Shown in pieces: positions 33,100-60,319 of a stretch of DNA of 64,000 bases. Both the position numbers and the translations under genes were made by a program. This DNA is from Simmondsia chinensis. Lineage: Eukaryota > Streptophyta > Magnoliopsida > Caryophyllales > Simmondsiaceae. Under the pieces are notes generated by a model. It searched no databases. It saw nothing but the letters and a program-made list of their open reading frames with translations, and had not been told where the DNA came from. Every line of letters starts with the position of its first letter. Positions within the stretch are counted from its first letter, which is position 1. The DNA is taken from the NCBI GenBank assembly GCA_018398585.1, contig JAGTTD010000013.1, positions 31,823,131-31,887,130 of the forward strand, written 5' to 3'.

Positions 33100-33300
33100 G
33101 AAAAGGGTAATGTTATTATCAGAGTAATGATGTGACTTATATAAAGGATGATACCTACAAAATTGTCTGACAATAACATTAGACTCCTCTAAACTCTAGA
33201 AAATCCCTGCTTCAACTTTCATATTCTGTAGAGTGAAGTTTTGGGAGCAAATGAAGCGTATATAACTTTTTTTATGAAAACAGAAGCGAGTTTTATTAGC
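33100..33300. repeat. small family I MITE
   Basis: GTAATGTTATTATCAGAGTAA at 33,107 and TTGTCTGACAATAACATTA at 33,160 form inverted ends about 75 bases apart. The same motif occurs in GLT1 intron 2. Confidence 0.45.
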
Positions 33301-33424
33301 ACTATACTTGAGTTAAACAGGAGTTTGGATTGGCTTGGCGGTTAAAATTTCTAAAGTTCTTTGTTCTTTTATTGGAAGTTCTATTGCACTTAAGAAAAGA
33401 ACTTGGAAAATTATCACTGAGGTG

Positions 33425-33520
33425 AGGCTGAAGGGGGAGCACTCTAAAAGCGTAAGGCTGCTTAACCCCCCCCCCCCCCCCCCCAGGCCTTTGGCGGTAG
33501 CCCTTATGGCACTGCAATTG
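33425..33520 (+). mobile_element. truncated SINE with 19-C tract
   Basis: AAGGGGGAGC, GCGTAAGGCTGCTTAA, 19 C (33,466-33,484), GCGGTAGCCCTTATGGCACT and a TTG tail match the body and tail of the 5S-headed SINE family. The head is absent. Confidence 0.65.
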
Positions 33521-33539
33521 TTGTTGTTGTACCATGTGG

Positions 33540-34030
33540 TTTGACCGTTTATCATCGATGTACCTTGACATTTTAAGATATATAATGGAGTATAGGTTAA
33601 AAAATTTTATCACTTAGGTACCCTGAAGTTTTAAAATTTCATTAATCAAGTACCTTTCTATCAAAATTTGATAGAGTGTCATTGAGAAATGGTAAAGTGC
33701 AACATAATTCCGACAAGATTTAGGTATCTTCGGTAAAATTTGATTGACTTTTTACCAAAAAATGATGATATGACACATAATTTTGGCAATATATAGATAG
33801 TTTACATCAATATTTAATAACTCTTTATTGTAATTTGCTGATAACATTTACGTGGTTTATATATGTTATTATAATCATACACAAGAGTAGGTTTATTGGT
33901 ATAAAATTGCTCTGATTCTCACAAAAATCTATCAAATTCTGATATAGGATACCTAAATGATAAAATATTCAAACTTCAGATACCTCATTGAATATTTTGA
34001 AATGTTAAGGTATCTAAGTAATAAATGGTC
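33540..34030. repeat. family D repeat
   Basis: It contains CACTTAGGTACCCTGAAGTT and later AAGGTATCTAAGTAATAAATG in inverted arrangement, like copies at 22.6 and 45.7 kb. Confidence 0.5.
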
Positions 34031-34179
34031 AAACTTTATGATATTTAACTGATATTTCCCATAAGAATTCATACTTAGCAGCCTCAATAAAAACAAGAAG
34101 GGTCCTCCCTTGGCTGCAATGCAAGTGGGTTTCTATTAATAATTTTCGTCTAGCAGAAAGTACAAAAAGCGCATAGAAT

Positions 34180-34303
34180 TTAAATGAGTATAAAACCAAT
34201 CTTGAGCCGTCATCTATTAGCTTGAACCTTTGAAACAAATGTTCTTTGATATCGTATCATAGCTTTGTTGACCAAGAGGTCACGAGTTCGAAACCAACCC
34301 CCC

Positions 34304-34335
<32 letters not shown>

Positions 34336-34470
34336 TCAATATTAACATAATTAGGTGGACCTGTATAATATTTACGCTTTAAATCCAAAAGCATTTGCAT
34401 GACGGGGTATGTTAGAGTATAAAACTAATTTTGGGTCTTCACTCATTAGTTTAAACTGTTGGGACAAATA
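34180..34470 (+). repeat. family J repeat with 27-C tract
   Basis: GTTGACCAAGAGGTCACGAG leads into 27 C (34,298-34,324) where other copies read CTCAACAACCCC. AGGTGGACCTGTATAATATT and TGTTAGAGTATAAAACTAAT follow. Confidence 0.55.
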
Positions 34471-34760
34471 TTTTTTTTTTTTTGATAATATATCTAAAAA
34501 GCCCATGCTTGAAACTCCTCGTTTTTGGAGGCTCGTTGTTTCACAAGAAAACCAACAGCTGTATTCGCCTCTCTTGTTTGGTGTATGAAATCGAAATAGA
34601 AAGGTGAGACGATCATTAGAAAACAATGTTTCGAACCCTGCTAATAACCCATTATTATGTGGTGCAGTTGGGCAGCTGCGACTGAAGTTAGAGAGAGAAG
34701 CATGTGAAGAATACGGCATGACTCTTATAAGAGGATGAAATATGGAAATAGTAAATTATG
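34470..34760 (-). mobile_element. possible LINE 3' tail, minus strand
   Basis: The minus strand ends ATATTATCA plus an A-tract (T-run at 34,470-34,482). If correct, the favoured third exon of the KGD4-like gene (34,668-34,685) would lie inside this element, which weakens that exon call. Confidence 0.35.
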
Positions 34761-35357
34761 ACCGTCAGATCTAAATCAAGGAAATCTATGCCATTGATTC
34801 TAAGGAGAGGTATAAAAGTAATTTTAAAATTTGGATCCTTGATTTAGATCTAATGGTTATAATTTACTCTTATCATCTCTTACCCTCTCGTATGAGTCAT
34901 GCTCGTGAAGAATAAAGGGAAGTGCAGCTCAAACTTATTTCTTTTGTACCTTTTCATCCATTTCCTCCATCTTTGCAGTGCTAAAACTGGAGGTTTTTAG
35001 TACTTTTTTAGTAGGGTAAATTATGTATTAGTATTCCGAGGTCTAAATGTTTTAATATTTTAGTCCACAAATTTTGTGAAACAATTTTTTAGTTCAAAGC
35101 GTTATATATATTTAATAAAATAGTCCAAATAACTTATTGAAAAAATAAGAGCGGGGTCTATTTTACTCATTTACACTGTTATTTGAACTATTTTATTAAA
35201 TGCATATAATTTTTTGGATTAAAATATTATTTTATAAAATTTATAGCCAAAAAAAATTAATAAACTAAATCTCATGTATTAATATTGAACAGTTGCACTG
35301 TAATCAGAATAGTTCATTTTCATCTTCAGACAATGTTGTTGCGTGTATGTATATATT

Positions 35358-35750
35358 ATAGAGTTATCTACGGGAAAGATCCTTATACTCTATTTGTTGT
35401 ATTAATTTAGTATTTATACTATAAATTGTGTCAATTAAGTTCCTAAACAATTCAAATTGTGTAATTTTGTCCTATAGTGGAAATTGAAGTTTCAACAACG
35501 TAATTTTTCAAGATCTGTGTATGTAATAAAATGCAAATGAACCCATTTGCTAATTCAATTTAAACTAACTCGTCACCCAAGTATTAAAAATTTTGTTACC
35601 AACTTGATGCTAATTTTACTATAGGGACTCAATTGACACAAAGTAAATAGACCAGGGAGTAAATTAATACAATTAAAAGTAAAAAAAATATATATATAGA
35701 TTTGACATAATAAGTAAGGCATAAGGAGCTTTCACGTAAATAACCTATAT
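35358..35750. mobile_element. family C MITE, diverged copy
   Basis: The ends ATAGAGTTATCTACGGGAAAG and CTTTCACGTAAATAACCTAT are inverted and match the 25.5 kb copy. Confidence 0.6.
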
Positions 35751-35865
35751 TATATGAATAAATGTGATAAAATACATGAATATTAGATTAATATAGTAGT
35801 TAATTCAAATCTTGTCTTGAATCACAAATCGAAATCGCCCTCATCCATGTTCATCACAATTGAGT

Positions 35866-36925
35866 TAGGTTCCGTTTGTTTTGGAGGAAAATGTGATTCT
35901 AGGAATTGGTTTTCATATTTTTCGTCGTTTGCCGCGCTTTTTTTTGACGGAAAAGCTTTTCCAACGGAAAATGTTTCCCCCCAATGGAGGAAAAATGACT
36001 TCCCTTTTAAAATAAGGGAAGTCACAATTTCAAGTGGCACAAGAGCCTTTGCGGTAATTATCGTGCGGATATGGATCGAACAAAATTAGCCAAATTTGGA
36101 ACGTAAACTTTAACGTCATAATGCCGAATAGGAATTAGATTGAATAATCAAATAGAGCCAGATGTTACTTTATCACGGTTTTAAAAGAAACAATTTTCGT
36201 CATTTTGAATTACTATATAATATTATATAGGAAAGTTATAAATTAGGTACCTTGGGATTTGAACATTTATTACACGTGTACTCTAATGTTTCGTTAATAT
36301 ACAATGATGTACCGTAAAGTTTAAAAGTTTTATCACTCAAGTACTCTGAAGTTTAAAAATTTTAGAAATAAGGTAATTTTTTGCTAAAATTTGGTAGATT
36401 ATAAATAAAAATTGCTGATGTGGAATACGAGTTTCAATAATATATATATATGTATGTATCCCTATCATAAATCAGTGATTTCTTTTGTAAAAAAATGCTA
36501 ACATGACATGTTAACGAAAATTCACTAGACTCGAACGCATGTTATATTTAGGTGATAAAATTTCGTGTCTCAAGGTACCTTATTACATATATTAAAATGA
36601 TATGATACTAACGTAATAAATGCTCAAACTTTAGGGTATTTAATAGATAATTTTTCTATTTTATATAGCTTTGATAGTTAATTTTATTTTTCTATTACCT
36701 TTTATATATGTTGGATTAATAACTATATTGTCCTATAATAATATATAAGATAATTTATGAAAAATGTTTCTTTTAAACTATATACGAAAATATTAATGTG
36801 GAAGTAAGTTTTCCTTTGAAACAAACAAAGAAAAACCTCAATCGGATTTTAATTTTCACGGAAAATCTTTTCCAAAGAAAAATATATTCCTAGAATCCAC
36901 TTTTCCTACGAAACATCCATTGATT
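35866..36925. mobile_element. family B MITE with a family D insert
   Basis: It starts GGTTCCGTTTGTTTTGGAGG and ends near TTTTCCTACGAAACATCCATTGA. The inner words TTTTCCTTTGAAACAAACAA match the 7.25 kb copy. Bases about 36,236-36,655 carry family D words (ATTAGGTACCTTGGGATTTG). Confidence 0.55.
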
Positions 36926-36929
36926 CCTA

Positions 36930-37900
36930 ATGTTTTGAAATTATTCAAATTAATTTTTAATCTTTATTATTCAAAAGTCTTGACAAATATGTTCAAATTA
37001 ATCTTTATCGTAATTCTTATTTGAAATTAAATATTAAATTTTATTTTATAATAAAATTAATCATTTATCTTTAGTACTCACTCGATTTATCAGAATGATT
37101 AATCTTAATGTAGAAGTAATACATTAAAAAGTATTTTGAACAAAAGAGAAAATAAGCAACTAATTTAAATAAAATTATAAGTACTTAAACTAGGAATATA
37201 AATAAGCCAGGTTGAGCCGAACATCATCTTGTTTGAACTCGAGCTCAATAAGGCTTATCGAACTTAAGTTCAAGCCGAGCTCTAATAAAGTATTTTCAAG
37301 TTTTGTTCAAATTCGGTTCAATAAGATTTTAGTGTACTTGATATTCGACTTGGCTCGTTAGAGGCTTATCGAGCCGAGTTCAGCTCATTATAGATTCCAG
37401 AAGAGCTAAAAACCAATTCAAGCTTGCTACAGAGCCGAGCATTTCAAGTTAATATCAAGCCATTATCGAACAATTTTCAAACCAATAACAACTATTAACA
37501 AGCCCTCAACGAGCTTTTAGTGAGCTTACATCGAGCCCTTATCAAACTATTTGCGAACGTTAACAAGTCGGGCACACCCCTGTTTGAATTCAACTTGTTA
37601 AGCTTATCAAGCCCTCATAATGAATACAAATATGCCTTAATCGATTTCAAACACGAGTAATTCATCGCCACTAATTTAAACAAACAAAGAAAATGAGAGA
37701 CCAATCTGTCCAGACTTACAAACACCATTTCCTTTCAACAATAACAAGATTGTTCTACACCAACCCAAAAACAAACAATCATACTCTTTCTACTCTCCAC
37801 AACTAAAAAATTATCTAACCCGATCCAACCCGACCCGCGGGTCAAATCTCACATACATATATTTATAACTTCCAACCCAAAACCAAAAACAAGCACTTTG
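36930..37900. other. intergenic between the convergent genes, with family G copy
   Basis: Bases 37,200-37,600 are a diverged family G repeat (AAATAAGCCAGGTTGAGCC to CGGGCACACCCCTG). The remainder is AT-rich and leads into the probable 3' untranslated region of GLT1. Confidence 0.45.
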
Positions 37901-37903
37901 CAT

Positions 37904-37909
37904 TTTATT
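37904..37909 (-). terminator. candidate GLT1 polyadenylation signal
   Basis: AATAAA lies on the minus strand 245 bases beyond the GLT1 stop codon, a usual distance. Plant signals are loose, so this is a candidate only. Confidence 0.4.
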
Positions 37910-38153
37910 CCTTCCCCATTCTAAGCACAATAAATCAACCTCAGAAAAAAAAATACCATACCCGTATGAACAACCAAAAACAATCCCTTTTCAACTATCT
38001 CCACCAATCGAAACGAACCCTGAACCGTAGTGATTGAACCGTCGTGATCCTTTCCCTTATGTACCGATGATTGTCTCTCCTGTGTATACAATACGGACTG
38101 GCCTGACCCAAGAACGAAAATTAAGGGTTGTCAAAAATAAAAGGTTCTTTTAC

Positions 38154-54297
<16,144 letters not shown>

Positions 54298-54595
54298 ATC
54301 GGAGATTCAGATCTTATACAAAAAAAAATCACAAATTTACTTCTTTTTCTCTCAAGTTTATCACTTTTAGATAAGATTCGCAAATAAATTTAATATATTC
54401 TCCAATTAAGAACGGATTTACGTGAAATCGGAACAGAAATTAGGGTTTCGAAACACGGGGAGTTGAAAAACGACGTCGGATTGAAGAGAGAGAGAGGTAA
54501 AAGAGCAATCTTGCTCGTATATCAATAGCGGACTCTCCGCCAAATAGGAAAACAAAAACAGAAACGTAGAGAGAGAGAGAGAGAGAGGTGAAGCC
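54298..54595 (-). promoter_or_regulatory. GLT1: probable GLT1 5' untranslated leader
   Basis: The leader lies between the candidate TATA box and the ATG. On the coding strand it holds a CT run (GA repeat at about 54,568-54,589 on the plus strand), common in plant leaders. The exact start of transcription is inferred. Confidence 0.5.
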
Positions 54596-54620
54596 TCTAA
54601 AAAAATGGAGACGAGGTTGC

Positions 54621-54627
54621 TTATATA
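54621..54627 (-). promoter_or_regulatory. GLT1: GLT1 TATA box
   Basis: The minus strand reads GTCTATATAAGC, a strong TATA box about 325 bases upstream of the ATG. A 10-base C run (coding strand; G on plus, 54,637-54,646) lies just upstream of it. Confidence 0.65.
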
Positions 54628-54761
54628 GACGGCGGAGGGGGGGGGGCAGCGGCGAAAGTGTGCAATTACGATTACGCCCCTGAGAGTGTAGGTAAAGCTG
54701 ACAGTGTGTTTCATCCCGGGATGATAATCGAACGGGTAAAATTTATTGCATGTAGATATCC

Positions 54762-55472
54762 GTAGGGGTGCTTAAAAATCCGTAATTAAAATTTTAAATC
54801 GAATTTCTGGAATACTAACCCGAAAATGTGGTTAATTATACTGAATTTTTGGGTTGGTTAACCGAACCAAAAAAATTGAGGTATTTCGAGGTAGTAACGG
54901 TTAGTAATTTTATCCATTTGGTTAACCGATTTACCGAAATAGTAAATATTATGTATATATTTTTATATGTTCATAATTTGATATTGTTAATTAAGTATGT
55001 TTTTTAGTATATAGGTGAATATTTCATAAGACATTATCAACTTTATCTTTTTTCCCCGAACTCATAATACTAGCACTGAGTATTCCTACCTCATTGTTGT
55101 ATCCCAAATATTAACTGAACACTACTTTACTATAATCCAATTCTATTTGTTTCCCAATATATTGATTAAAATGAGATATTATATGTTTAATTTTTTAGAA
55201 TTGGATTATACGCTCATAATTTGTTGAATATTATCATATTTTTGGACATTTATAAACCTATAAGGAGGTTAATCATATAACATGAAAGAGGCATTGTATT
55301 ATTTTTTCGGTTACCGGTTAACAGGCATAACCGAACCGAATGACCGATTTATCGAAAGTCAGTTAACCTGTCTTTTCGATTACGATAAAGGTTAGATATT
55401 TTTGAGTATTTTGGTTAGGGTTAACCGAATCGAAATACTTTTAGATATGATTAACCGAACCATTAACGCCCC
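54762..55472. mobile_element. MULE-like element in the GLT1 upstream region
   Basis: TAGATATCC is repeated perfectly at 54,753-54,761 and 55,473-55,481. The ends GTAGGGGTGCTTAAA and, reverse-complemented, GGGGCGTTAATGGTTCGGTT are short imperfect inverted repeats. The interior repeats GGTTAACCGAACCG-like words on both strands. It begins about 135 bases upstream of the TATA box. Confidence 0.7.
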
Positions 55473-55489
55473 TAGATATCCAACTTGTT

Positions 55490-55940
55490 TGAATCGAGTA
55501 CAAGCGAGACAGATAATGGGTAGGGATTTGGGTCGGGTATAAAATATAATATTTGTGGCGGGTATGGGTTGGCTATTGGTATGATTTTGGACCACCCTAA
55601 CCCACTCCATCTATTACACATCATGCCCACTTCAATTTGTATTTTATTTTATTTAAAAATAAGAAAAAATGTTTTTGTTTAGGTACTTAAATTTGTGTCA
55701 AATATTAAAGCAAATTATAAATACATTTCGAAATATAATATTAAATAATTAATATAAGTGGATAGTCATTTGACACCCACATTAAGACGGGTACGGGGCG
55801 CTAATGGATATCCATGGAATATGGAGCATATATGAGTATCCACTCTATATCTATAACAGGTAATGGAACGAATATAGATATGAATTTGGATAGCAGGTAT
55901 ATGTATGGAGGAAGCATCCCCATACCTGCCCCGCCTCATT
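55490..55940. repeat. repeat with GGGTATGGG/CCCCGCC ends
   Basis: GGGTATGGGTTGG and ATGGATATCCATGGAATATG lead to CCATACCTGCCCCGCCTC. It resembles a common plant MITE-like repeat built on GGCGGGTATGG words. Boundaries are unclear. Confidence 0.4.
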
Positions 55941-56077
55941 ACAATCCCAAATGTTTGTTAAATGGGTTTAGAAACTGTCAAATCAACTATTGAAGTAGAT
56001 AAGTCGTGGACTATCCATTTAATTGTATAAGTAACTATTTTATTAAATATTTGTTTGTCAAAAATTGTCTTGTGTGA

Positions 56078-56260
56078 CCCACTAGGGCCTTGCCTTAGTG
56101 CTTGGAGACACGTAAGGGAATAGAGTATTACTTTAGGCCAAAAGATCTGGAGTTTGATTCTGCTTGAACCTCTCTTTGAGGAATCATCGACTTAATTGGC
56201 CCATATGGTGTATGGGTCGCCACATAGGTCGGTTTACCAGGTAATCAGATTCCTAGTTAA
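56078..56260 (+). mobile_element. tRNA-derived SINE with 18 bp target duplication
   Basis: GCCTTGCCTTAGTGCTTGGA resembles an A box region and GATCTGGAGTTTGATTCTGC a B box. AAAAATTGTCTTGTGTGA repeats perfectly at 56,060-56,077 and 56,261-56,278. It lacks the 5S-like head, so it is a different SINE family. Confidence 0.75.
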
Positions 56261-56278
56261 AAAAATTGTCTTGTGTGA

Positions 56279-57125
56279 ATTTTTTATCACAGTCTTGTGT
56301 GAGATGAACTAACAAAAATGTTCAAAGAATAACAATAATAAACCACTTAAATATCTAACATAAAAATATAAACGGGTTTAGTATCTGAAAAATACGTTGA
56401 TCCCATTCAAAGTTTAATCCAGTTATCTAAATTCGTTTAACAGGTCAATCTAAGTGTAACATTACTTCAAAATCTTCAACCCAAATTATACAAGTGTTAT
56501 GCCATGTCAATGCACGAAGATGCTTGTATTTTTTAATTTCTCATATTAAGTCTTCCTTTTTCGTGGTTTTTATTTTGTCAATCATATTTACTTTATGAAT
56601 TTTATATTATACTATAGACACGTAAAACTTAAATTATAGGCATAAACATTAATGCATAAAATAACAATTCTTATAAATCTTGAACTTTATGATTTGCACA
56701 CATTAAGATAAATAAAGTACCTTAATTAATAGCAATCCTCGATCAATTATTGAGTATGGACATTGAAAAAAAAAATCTGATTTCTCCCTTTTAACCATTT
56801 TCTTTATATACAATGTACGATAGAATATCTTATTTTTAATTATCTTTCATGTTCATGTGTTTATATGTTAGGGTAAAGAGATGAGCATACTATTATTTAT
56901 AGTAGAGTGAGAGGTGTCTTCCATCGAAATGCCAACGGTTGTGTCCTTACATTAGTAGACACATCTTTTTATTAATAGACAACTCTATTAATTAATAAAT
57001 ATATCTCTTAACTAAAAGTTATATCTTTTTATTAAAAGACATGTTCTTTCATCAAGACATATGTCTTTTTTTTGGTGAGATTTTAGAAATATACGATTTA
57101 GAATTCAAAGAGTTTTGAGAAGAAA
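56279..57125. other. intergenic DNA, no gene seen
   Basis: AT-rich. The words AGACA(C/T)ATCTTTTTATTAA repeat loosely near 56,940-57,070. No coding exon is evident. Confidence 0.4.
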
Positions 57126-57129
57126 AAAA

Positions 57130-57265
57130 TTTGACAATACAACAACAACAACAGTCCCAGTGCCACAGGGGCTCCCGCACGAAGCAGGGTCTGGGGGGTG
57201 GATGTACGCAGCCTTCCCCCTTCCGGGTGGAAGAGAGGCTGTTTCCGAAGACCCTCATCGTGAAG
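57130..57265 (-). mobile_element. truncated copy of the 5S-headed SINE family
   Basis: The plus strand ACAACAACAACAGTCCCAGT, CGAAGCAGGGTCTGGGGGGT and GTACGCAGCCTTCCCCCTTC is the tail and body in reverse. The 5S head is absent beyond CCGAAGACCC. Confidence 0.7.
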
Positions 57266-57835
57266 ATCGAGTCGTCATGAGAACATGGTATCCTGAAAAC
57301 CAAGGAAGTCACAAAGCATCAGCTTAGGACACCGCACTAAACTAGCAAAAAAAAAAAAAAAACTACAAGGCACATAGTAAATAAATAGTACATGGCCAAT
57401 AAAAAGCGAAAAATCGGAAAGCAACTAAACAACAGATAGGTGCACTACCTAGTGTTAAGACTTCTTAGAAATCTTAAACTATCATTCACTTGTCACACAA
57501 CTCTATACTACTATATTTACTATTCCTATACTAGCCCTCCATCGTACCCTACCTAAGGTCGGATTTTATCTATTAAATTGTTGGGAAGAGGGGAGGAGTG
57601 ATAACATAACAGGGAAGTGACGTGACAGCTCTAAATTTCCTGTCGTGTATGCCACGTGTGTCAAGGCTACTATGCGGCACACGACAGCCGCGCATGGGTG
57701 GGGCCCACTCTCTCTCTTTTTTTTTTTCTTTTTCTTTTTTTTTAGTGTAAAAATAAAACACCTCAGCCCTAACCTCAGCGCCGCCGCCGCCGCCTCCTCG
57801 TCAAATTATCACTTAAATATTTTAAAATTTTATCA
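57266..57835. other. intergenic with simple repeats
   Basis: It holds an A-tract (about 57,345-57,362), T-runs (57,717-57,744) and a CGC repeat (57,779-57,793). Short frames are composition artefacts. Confidence 0.45.
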
Positions 57836-57860
57836 TATTATTTAGATATTTTAATATTTT

Positions 57861-58023
57861 TAATAATAATAGACTCAGTATCTTATGAGTTCCTGTATAA
57901 ACGGGCTCTGAGAAGGTTAGACGTACGCAGCCTTAATCTTTAAGGATATAATCCTGTCGAAAGGCTGTTTTCTAGGACCCCAACCTTATAAGGTTGACAA
58001 CGCGAGGAATTTTATCATTTACT
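57861..58023 (-). mobile_element. SINE copy, head partly lost
   Basis: Reverse body words GTTAGACGTACGCAGCCTTA and GGACCCCAACCTTATAAGGT are present. A 21-base repeat with one mismatch flanks it at 57,840-57,860 and 58,024-58,044. Only the last bases of the 5S-like part (GACAACGCGAGGA) remain. Confidence 0.65.
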
Positions 58024-58044
58024 ATTTAGACATTTTAATATTTT

Positions 58045-58290
58045 CAACAACAATAGACTTATTGCCTCAAGGACTCCCGTATAAGCGCGCTTTGGGAGGG
58101 TTAGATGTACGCAGCCTTACCCCTTCAGGATGTAACCTTATCGAGAGATTGCTTCAAAAAACTCCCAATCTTATAGGATTGACAATACGAGAACTTTCCA
58201 GGAGGTCACCCATTCTGGTGTTACTCTCACCTAAGTACGATTACCTTCGAAATTCTAATGAGATCAGATGTCTTAGTGCCTGGTAAATAA
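58045..58290 (-). mobile_element. near full-length 5S-headed SINE
   Basis: In reverse it reads from TAAACGG-like tail words through GATGTACGCAGCCTTACCCC, GACAATACGAGAACTTTCCA and GGAGGTCACCCATTCTGGTG to GATCAGATGTCTTAGTGCCT. The 5S-like head is complete but diverged. It lies directly after the previous copy. Confidence 0.7.
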
Positions 58291-58880
58291 ACTCTATTAT
58301 CTTAATATTTTAATATACATAATTAAATATTTTGAAATTGAAAATTTTAGCATTTAAGTATCTTATGTAAAAATTTGATAAATATTTATAAAAATATGAC
58401 TAATTTTATATATATAAAAGGTTTATATTGTACATAATTCTGATAATATATATATAATTCATATTAATGTTTTCCTCAAAAATTCTGCAAATTATGATGA
58501 AATATTTAACAAATGTTGATGTAAACTTTTTTTTTTGATAATTGAATATAAGGGAAGCCTCTTGGTATCAAATGTTAATGTAAATTACCGAGATTTTGCC
58601 AAATCATGTGTATATCAGCATTCTTGGTAAAAATTTATCAAATATTAATGAAGATACTCACATATTATCAGAATGATGTTTCATCTTAGCATTTTCAAAT
58701 AAAAGCCTAATAATTTTCGACAAATAGGTACCTGATGGCTAAAATTTTACAACTTTAGATATCTAATTGCTAAAATATTTAAACCTCAAGTTATCCTATT
58801 GTATATATTAAAATGTCATGATACTTAAGTGATAAATTATCAAACCTTAGGTTACTAAGTGATAATTTCCCTTTGTTTTT
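58290..58880. repeat. family D repeat with possible LINE tail insert
   Basis: Family D words such as CATTTAAGTATCTTATG and CATGATACTTAAGTGATAAAT occur at both ends. At 58,528-58,545 a T-run followed by GATAATTGAATATAAGGG resembles a minus-strand LINE tail. Confidence 0.45.
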
Positions 58881-59006
58881 ATGGTATATTACAGTTTACT
58901 CAAAAAAATTTTAAAAGTTAGAGTCACAAGTTGTTTAAAATATTGTGTCAACATGTGGATTTATATTATGACATTTGAATCTAACTTAACTATGCCTTAA
59001 AAATTT

Positions 59007-59544
59007 GGGTTATTTATATTTCAGTACCCGATATTTTTTGAAATAAGAAAAAAAAATTTGACCATTTTAAATTATTAAAAATGCCCCTAAATTTTTGTCA
59101 TATCAAAAAGGCCCATCTCAAGCTTGATGACGTCATTTTTCATCGACAAAGCTGACGCAGTAATTGCTTTTTATTAATGCTACAATAAAATGACCCTAAA
59201 GTACGCTTTAACTTTGTTATTGTTACTTAATAAGCACAAAATTCAAGATGTTGCGTTATGTAAAAGCTATCTATTCTCGATTAATTTGTTTCAAAATATG
59301 GTATTAAAGGGTATATTTGTCATTTTACTATAGCATTAATAAAAATATAGCTGTCAAATTAGCTCTGTCTATTAAAAATGACATCATCACCTTAGAGAGA
59401 AGCTTTTTTATTAATGCGAAAAAATTTAGGGGCCTTTTTTATTAATACTACAAAAGTTTAACGGCCTTTTTTCATAATTCAAAAAAGTCAAAGTCCTTTT
59501 TATTATTTTTAAAAACGTTGAAGTACTAAAATATAAATAACCCT
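59007..59544. mobile_element. MITE with about 20 bp terminal inverted repeats
   Basis: GGGTTATTTATATTTCAGTAC at the left matches GTACTAAAATATAAATAACCC at the right. The interior repeats TTTTTATTAATGC and its complement. No coding capacity. Confidence 0.6.
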
Positions 59545-59804
59545 ACAAAATTACATTAGTTGTTTAACCTCTATTTTATAATATGATTAAATTCACATAG
59601 AATAAATTATACAGGGATTAATAAGGATATTAATTTAATACAATAAATAAAATATATAATATTTGTATATAAATAACCCTAAAATAACTAATTAATATAA
59701 CTTAGATTTTAATCAATCAAAAAAGCTGAAGAGTATTTTGACTTGTTGGAACCCAAAATATTAATAGTCCAAACTGTATCTATTTTCGAGATAATAATAA
59801 TATA

Positions 59805-60039
59805 AAAGGAACATACTCAGTGCCTCAAGGGCTCCCGTTTATGTAGGGTCTGGGGGGGCGAATGTACGTACCCTTCCCCCTTCAGAGTGTTAACTGAAGA
59901 GAGGATGTTTCCTAATGCCCCCAACCTGGGGGTGAGGACTTCCCAGGAGGTCACATATCCTGTTACTACTCTCGCCCAAGCACGCTTAACTTCGGAGTTC
60001 TAATGAGATCCGGTAAAGTCGTGTTAGTGCCCTTTTTGG
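59805..60039 (-). mobile_element. best-preserved 5S-headed SINE, 19 bp target duplication
   Basis: The minus strand starts with 5S-like GGCACTAACACG and ACCGGATCTCATTAGAACTC. It continues through CGAAGTTAAGCGTGCTTGGG, CGAGAGTAGTAACAGG and GTGACCTCCTGGGAAGTCCT. The body GGGTACGTACATTCGCCCCC and ACGGGAGCCCTTGAGGCACT follows. TCGAGATAATAATAATATA flanks it exactly at 59,786-59,804 and 60,040-60,058. The 5S internal control region (A box, intermediate element, C box) is largely intact, so pol III transcription is conceivable. Confidence 0.9.
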
Positions 60040-60319
60040 TCGAGATAATAATAATATATATAGTAAAAATAGTTTTATATCTACTAATTGAGTGACCCAA
60101 TTTTAATTAAACTTTTAAATTATGTAAACAATTATACATAAACTAAAATTTTATATATTAATTCTACATCGTAGAGGAAAAATCCAATTTTTAATTATCA
60201 AAATTGTCACATAAAAACATTATTATATGTATCGTTCCTCTTCCCAAAATGATTAGTAAATAATTTTTCTTTGTAAATTGCGAGTGATGTGACATTAAAT
60301 AGTAAATATAATATATTTT

